Below the pieces are notes generated by a model, which did not search any database, was not told the DNA's origin, and worked only from the letters and a program-made list of their open reading frames with translations. The position numbers were made by a program, and so were the translations under genes. This document shows, one piece after another, positions 57,827 through 64,000 of a stretch of DNA of 64,000 nt. The stretch's first letter is position 1; each line of letters starts with the position of its first letter. This DNA is from Rhizoctonia solani (lineage: Eukaryota > Basidiomycota > Agaricomycetes > Cantharellales > Ceratobasidiaceae): NCBI RefSeq assembly GCF_016906535.1, contig NC_057385.1:868001-932000 (forward strand), given 5' to 3'.

Positions 57827-59295
57827 ATGACATCAACTTCCGAAGCTTCACACTCTCGCTCACTCATAGTTCAAATTGCTACCTATAACACCAACCTTCA
57901 AGGTTCTCAGGGGACTCCGCAAGATTTAGTAGACTGGCTAGCGCCCACTTTATCTGCATCTCACTTTCGGGAACCACCTGATATTGTTGCTGTAGGATTT
58001 CAAGAGTTGTTGCCGTTGCATCTTGGCCGTGAGTTTGCAAAATTACCAGGCCACTACCGCTTCTATCTTATACTCGGTTTATTTTGGAAATGCAGTCACC
58101 GGTCTTTCGAAAGGTGTTGTTGCCAGTCGTGATGAACTACTCCGCTCTCAAATAGAAAAACATAATTCTTCGTCTGGCGAACATGTGGCGTATACTTTGG
58201 TAGCGAAAGCAGTCAACGTTGGTGTGGCATTGTTGATATATGCTCGAGACCACGGAGTTGGTCAGCGCATATGCGATGTTCAAACCGCGTGGACGGGGTT
58301 TGGGCCTGCATGGGTGGGAAATAAAGGGGCCGTCGGCATAAGGTTCCGTATCTCCTCTGAGTTCGGTGCCGGAGGAGGAGAAATCATGACCTTTGTCTGC
58401 GCTCACTTGACCGCACATGCCCACAATATGAAGAGCCGACTTAGGGACTGGGAACATATGGTCAAGACGCTGCTATTCGCGAACACAAGCAGAGAGAGGT
58501 GCGTAAAGATTGTGCCTCGAGCTTTGCGTTATCTAAACATTCTTTGGAATTAAGCACGATAGCAGATAGTAGTATTTATGCTACCTCTCATTTGTTCGTA
58601 CTCGGTGACACAAATTCACGATTGGATGTTCCTATGTCGGATAATGGTCCGCTCACACACGATGAAGTGGTGGCCCAAATTTCTACTCCAGAAGGCCGAG
58701 AGCGAGCAAAGAACTGGGATCAGTTACGAAGAGAGATCAGTTTGGGAAATACGTTCCATGGGTTAAGGGAAGGAGAGTTTTGGGAATTTCCTCCATCTTA
58801 CAAATATGCTATTGGGGAGGTAAACACGTTTAGGTATGCATGAGGAACATTTGTTGCGGGTTTATATCACTGATACACTGTCCCTCTAGTCAAAAGCGTC
58901 TTCCTGCGTGGACTGATCGAATTTTATATACCACTTATCTTGATTCTCCAGCAACTCCCGAGGCTTCCTATATCATACCTATGCTCTATACTACGGTTCC
59001 TTCGTATACAACATCGGATCACAAGCCCGTGGTTGCACTTTTGCGCGTTCCATCAGCAGCAGCGTCCAGCCTAACGCCCATGCTTCACCACTATGGAAAC
59101 CTTCCGTTCCAGCCCGCTTACTATCCCGCGCTCATCAAGAAATATGTCGGGAAGCTTTTGGGCTGGGTTTTGGGGTGGTTTTGGTGTGCACTTTGGTTCA
59201 TCGGGGCGGGCCATGCCGGCGTCGGATTGGGTAACTTTATTGTTGGCGCGGGTGCAGCTGCGTGGTGGAAAGTAAGGTGGTTTGGAACAAATTAG
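57827..59295 (+). CDS. Inositol polyphosphate 5-phosphatase with C-terminal membrane anchor
   Basis: Removes the 5-phosphate of phosphoinositides such as PI(4,5)P2. Start MTSTSEASHSRSLIVQIATY; then NTNLQGSQGTPQDLVDWLAP and PDIVAVGFQELLPLHLG (VGxQE, catalytic Glu). After an intron: LTGLSKGVVASRDELLRSQI, WTGFGPAWVGNKGAVGIRF (GNKG), MTFVCAHLTAHAHNMKSRL (HL-x-AH), LFVLGDTNSRLD (family usually GDLNYR), SLGNTFHGLREGEFWEFPPS (FxPTYKY-type), RLPAWTDRILYTTYL (PAWxDRIL) and TSDHKPVVALLRV (SDHxPV). The last exon ends KKYVGKLLGWVLGWFWCALW plus a Gly/Ala hydrophobic stretch, a tail anchor like yeast Inp54. Stop 59295. Confidence 0.92.
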
Positions 59296-59767
59296 ATATC
59301 CCTCATGATTAGGTTACCTTGCCCGTAGCCCCCTAATATTAAGCTTGATTGTGTTAGTAACTATTTTTGACGACCATCACGAATCGAAGTCTCTTTGCAA
59401 GCGGATACGTCATCATGATCATATCGTCGGGACCCCGATCTTATTTGGTAAATTAGTGATAATTGCAGTCGCGCCGCGCAAGGTCACCTGACACGACGGA
59501 TTTCTCATTTCCCCTCGCACCTCCAAGTTTCGTCAGGTAGTATAGATCATACGACGTTTGTCGAACGCGGCCAAATAAGAGTTATAGTTGATTGGTCAAA
59601 CCTCACGGATCGTCCCCAACGACCGTCAACAGTGAAGCAAGCAGTCCTCGAGACCCAGACGTGAAGCGGACACTGCCCCGCCTGGGTATTTTCTGCTCTG
59701 AGCTATTTTTGTCCTATGGATAGAAGCGTGTAAGTCTACCGTGTCATAACATGGCCCAAGGCCGCTT
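59296..59767. other. Intergenic, 5-phosphatase to mitochondrial carrier
   Basis: 472 bases, AT-rich on the left (near 59330-59480) then mixed. No gene seen; an ATG at 59750 (MAQGRLCFPEG) is an alternative start for the next gene if a different first exon is used. Confidence 0.35.
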
Positions 59768-61218
59768 ATGCTTTCCAGAGGGACGAGCTCTGGCAGCTCT
59801 TATTTTATCTTCAATAATGAGGCCTTAAAAGCGGCTACTCAGAGTGAGCATCTCCTAGTTATATTCTCCAGATATTCCCAATACGTCTATTCGGTAGGAA
59901 ACAAAACAGTCGTCTGTGCAACCTCGGCAAGTCTTCTGTCTACCCTTGCTGGATATCCCGTAAGTATTTTTTGGTTCTCAAATAAAGCTTCCCTTAACTT
60001 TTCCATTGCGACCTATTGTGACAACCCAACTCTCCTAGCTCGACTCTCTTAAAAGTCGTCTCCAAGCCTCCCGCACCCCGATATCAGTTCCCCGACTTGC
60101 GCAGCTAGTATGGCGTGAGGAAGGGCTTGCAGGATTTTTCCGAGGAATATGGATACCTCTCATGACTATTTCAGCTGTTCGTAAGTCTAGCTATGTTGAA
60201 CTGTCGCCGAGTGTGTCTTAATCATATACAGGCGCGGCGTCTTTTACGATCTATACAAATTCGAAGAACTATCTCCATGACGTGCAGGGATTATCGAGAT
60301 CCAAGTGGTCGCACGTTGCGTTATCAGGTGCTACAGCTGGCGCGGTATCTGGGTCACTTATCTCGTTTTGCGGTGCTCGTAAGCAAATCTTATTTCAATG
60401 CATTGTCGCTAGGCTGATATACGGTAGCGTTCGAATTGGTCAAAGTAAGGATAAGTTTGGCTACAGTATGTCACTGTCATTGACTATACATCGTAGATAC
60501 GAAGGCAGCTCGAATACTCCATCGCGGCTGAAAAGGGTATTGCTGTCGATAAACCACCGGGAAATATAGATGCAATCAAAGATATCTTTCGTCAACATGG
60601 TACACTCGGACTATACAAAGGATTCAAGCTCCATTTTGGTGCGTAGAGTCGTGTTTGCGGTCGCACTATACTAACTTGGTGCTTCAGTCCGCGATACGGC
60701 TGGAACTGCGCTGTACTTTATGGAATACGATGCCATGAGGCTTTTATTGGGGCGTCTTCCCAATGGCCATCAAGGTTCGACTCCAACATGGTTCCCCCTC
60801 CACCACTCCATGATACCCTTTTTTTGCGGGTCTATTGCTGGAGTCACGTCATGGGCGATCATATATCCATTAGATGTGTATGTTTACTTCTTTTCTAGCT
60901 CCGCTTCTAATCTAAACCATTATATTTAGTGTGAAAACCAAGATTCAGCAGCGAGCGCTTGCAGGTATACCTGCGCGGGGTGTATTTGAGACTTTTAAGC
61001 GTATGCTACGTGGTAGCGATCCCAATTCACCGAAACCTCTACTGGTTGGGCTCACCCGACTATACCAGGGGCTGGGTGAGTGACAGATTTGATAAATTCG
61101 ATCCTATCTATTGATAGGTTGTTTATATGCAGGTGTGAGTGCCTTTCGAAGTATCCTAACACACGGCATGCTCTGGACGTTCTTTGACTGGGTCGGAAAC
61201 TTCATCGATGACCTATAG
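59768..61218 (+). CDS. Mitochondrial carrier family protein (SLC25)
   Basis: Six-helix inner-membrane transporter with three repeats. Motifs PxDxxKxRLQ-type: AGYP|LDSLKSRLQA (repeat 1, across an intron), APFELVKIRRQLEYS (repeat 2) and IIYPLDVVKTKIQQRAL (repeat 3). Between them: EEGLAGFFRGIWIPLMTISA, VRAASFTIYTNSKNYLHD, HVALSGATAGAVSGSLISF, IFRQHGTLGLYKGFKLHF, RDTAGTALYFMEYDAMRLLL and FFCGSIAGVTSWAIIYPLD. Ends LTHGMLWTFFDWVGNFIDDL at TAG 61218. Start MLSRGTSSGSSYFIFNNEAL is uncertain. Repeat 2 is PFELVK rather than PxD, as in some amino-acid or carnitine-type carriers; the substrate cannot be read from this. Confidence 0.9.
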
Positions 61219-61468
61219 GTCTAAATTTTTATCCTTATTAGACTACACAAATTAGCATTTACTGACAGCTGGGTTCTCACGCCCCCCCCTGTATATTCGT
61301 ATCATGTTTCTAAACTCATCCCCCGAACTTACTGCAATCGAAAAATGATTGAACAAAGATTATGAATAACAGTGGTGCCAAGGATACATTGTATTAGCCA
61401 AACTCCAATACTAATCATCCCTCTAGTATTTTAAATCTATCAACTGCGTTAGTCCCAGTTGAACCTGG
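61219..61468. other. Convergent 3' region
   Basis: 250 bases between the carrier stop and the SAR1 stop. AT-rich with no coding signal; 3' UTRs. Confidence 0.35.
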
Positions 61469-62339
<871 letters not shown>

Positions 62340-62642
62340 GATGCAGAAAGAGAATTAAGGCAACAAGGTGGCTGTCTTGGGCGAAAGTAGATAGCTGCTG
62401 ACGTCGCACTACGTGTTACATCGCCATTGTAGGGACAATCACATGACTTGAGGGTCTGGAGCGCTTGCCTGGATCGCCCGTTACGGTATTATTAACCGTC
62501 TGCGACGCGCGTCTCGTCCACAACGTTTATCTACGAGCTTCTTGCCCCACTCATTGGTTTCATACTACAGACCACGGATAAGACATTTCAACCAGTATCC
62601 ATTTTCGACAACCCCTTCTTGTAAACGAGCCCCAGCACCACT
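62340..62642. promoter_or_regulatory. Divergent promoter, SAR1 / UFD1
   Basis: 303 bases between divergent starts. No strong TATA box; ACAATCACATGACTTG near 62435. Confidence 0.4.
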
Positions 62643-64000
62643 ATGGTACGAGTATCTTTGCCCATAAAATACCTGAAATCTGAGAGCAGGTCTCTATAGT
62701 TTCACGACGATGATGGAATGCTGCCAAATCCTCACGGAGGCCTCTTCGCTCCGAGCTTTGGTGCAAGCTCACGCCGAGGCCGTCGGACATACGACGAGTA
62801 CATGAAAGCCTATAGCATGGCTATGTTACCTGGGAGAGAACGAGCAAACGTGAGCTATGGCGGGAAAAGTATGTGCATCCCCTACTTTATTTTGGATCCA
62901 GACTAATCTGCCCTAAAGTCATGCTGCCGCCATCTTCACTCGCCAACCTATGTGAGCACTAACGAAACAGATATATAGTTTTGTCTGATCTCAGTTGCTC
63001 ACAGCTGATCTTGACCTAGAGAGCCCCTGGTTTTTTCAGTTAAAAAATCCGTCCAACCAAGCGGCAACCACACATGCAGGTGTGCTCGAGTTCATTGCCG
63101 AAGAGGGGTGTGCACATTTACCTCACTGGGTACGTATAACGACCCAAGTCATACAAGAAACACTTCACTTAGACCATTGCTACAGATGATGAAAACCCTA
63201 CGATTGAACGAAGGAGATCCTATTCGTATTACGAATACAACATTGCCCAAGGGCCAGTTTGTGAAGATTCAAGCCCAAGAGAAGGAATTCATCGAAGTCT
63301 CTGATCCAAAAGCCGTGTACGTTCAACAGACAAGATGCTTTGACTTGGTTAATCGAACATTTCAACAGGCTAGAAAGCTCATTGCGTAACTTTGCGGCAC
63401 TGACCCAAGGCGATATCTTTGAAATCCAGTACAATATGTTGACTTTCTCTTTTCTTGTCATGGAGCTCAAACCCGATCAACCAACCGGCGGCGGACCAGC
63501 GGGGATAAACATCATTGACACTGACCTCGAGGTTGATTTTGCTACTCCAAAGGGATATGTCGAGCCGGTCCGCACGCCTGCTGCACCTCCCCCAACTATG
63601 GCAGAGAAACTCAAGATTGACCTCGGTGGCTCTACCCCTGGCTCAAGCCGCCCTGGGTCTAGCCTTGGCATAGCCGGTCCTTCTGCCGGTCCTTCAGCAG
63701 ATGCCCCAGGCGGCTTTGATCCATTCAAAGGCTCAGGTCAGACGCTGGCGGGTCGGAAGACCAAAGGAAAGGGCAAGTCAGTAAGGAAGATCGAGGAGGT
63801 CGATCCGAGCAGTACCATCATTCGTACCGAGTAAGCCAACCATTTCTTTGATTTCTTAGACTCTTGACCAATATCTTGGGCAGTAAACTTCGAACGATGA
63901 CTACTGATGATTTGGAGAACACTGCCCGGGCACCGGCACCCCTGGGTTTGCCGTTTGGTAAACTCTTCTTTGGTTATGCTGTAGTACCATACAAAGAACC
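62643..64000 (+). CDS. UFD1: UFD1 ubiquitin-fusion degradation protein (partial, runs off right edge)
   Basis: Cofactor of Cdc48/p97 with Npl4 in ER-associated degradation. The ATG at 62643-62645 is the whole first coding exon in my model; after the intron the frame reads FHDDDGMLPNPHGGLFAPSF, YDEYMKAYSMAMLPGRERAN and VSYGGK, then IMLPPSSLANL (GGKIxMPxSxL signature), PWFFQLKNPSNQAATTHAGV, LEFIAEEGCAHLPHW, MMKTLRLNEGDPIRI, TTLPKGQFVKIQAQEKEF and SLRNFAALTQGDIFEIQYN, LVMELKPDQPTGG, DTDLEVDFATPKGYVEPV. A Pro/Gly/Ser-rich linker follows, and a further intron near 63832-63882 leads to TMTTDDLENTARAPAPLGL. The C-terminus lies outside the window. Confidence 0.95.

Noticed and set aside
57797..58132. 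Continuous ORF reading through the 5-phosphatase intron near 58028
   Set aside because: A GTGAGT donor and an ATGCAG acceptor give a family-consistent join (HLG to LTGLSKGVVAS); the read-through lacks family residues.

Overview
The window looks like nuclear DNA of an intron-dense filamentous basidiomycete. Nearly every gene is cut by many short GT-AG introns (mostly about 45-70 nt), genes lie on both strands with only a few hundred bases between most of them, and several families are ones I associate with Agaricomycetes: a single-pass Ser/Thr-rich membrane protein with a CMCNT motif, a GPI-type Cys-rich secreted protein and a fungal M50B-like peptidase. My best guess is a Rhizoctonia/Thanatephorus-like species; that rests on recall of family style, not on a search.

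Layout. 0-9.2 kb: end of a CSC1/DUF221 channel (+), a small unknown gene (-), TFIIF alpha (+), translation release factor eRF1 (-), a MIX23 homologue (+), cytosolic tryptophanyl-tRNA synthetase (+). 9.4-16.8 kb: Agaricomycete membrane protein (-), coiled-coil protein (-), unknown protein with two possible beta-grasp modules (+), MIF-like tautomerase (-). 16.8-19.6 kb: no convincing gene. 19.6-31.6 kb: low-complexity acidic-tailed protein (+), M50B-like peptidase (+), spliceosome factor CWC22 with an RS tail (+), Argonaute (+). 32-43 kb: GPI-type secreted protein (-), PLC-X-like phosphodiesterase (+), MIT/coiled-coil protein (+), ERI1-like 3'-5' exonuclease (-), ribosome biogenesis protein Cms1 (+). 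43-44.3 kb: unassigned. 44.3-64 kb: WW-repeat membrane protein (-), N-myristoyltransferase (+), POT1 telomere protein (-), DUF2470 membrane protein (-), mitochondrial ribosomal protein uL3m (-), GPI mannosyltransferase I (+), GMF (-), rhodanese-like protein (+), inositol 5-phosphatase (+), mitochondrial carrier (+), SAR1 (-), and the start of UFD1 (+).

Most of this is housekeeping: transcription, splicing, translation, ER/GPI pathway, secretion, telomere and mitochondrion. The most notable cluster is an Argonaute and an ERI1/QIP-type DEDDh nuclease within 14 kb of each other, a possible RNA-silencing neighbourhood. The nuclease appears to carry an N-terminal membrane anchor, which is unusual for its family.

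A second theme is sequence quality. Many genes, including ones expected to be essential (CWC22, TFIIF alpha, Cms1), need one-base corrections to keep frame. Most fall at short homopolymers and most lie between about 22 and 42.5 kb, while genes such as eRF1, TrpRS, NMT, SAR1, GMF and ERI1 read cleanly. I take these as assembly indels rather than pseudogenes, so coordinates for affected genes are outer bounds of the coding span, not splice-exact models.
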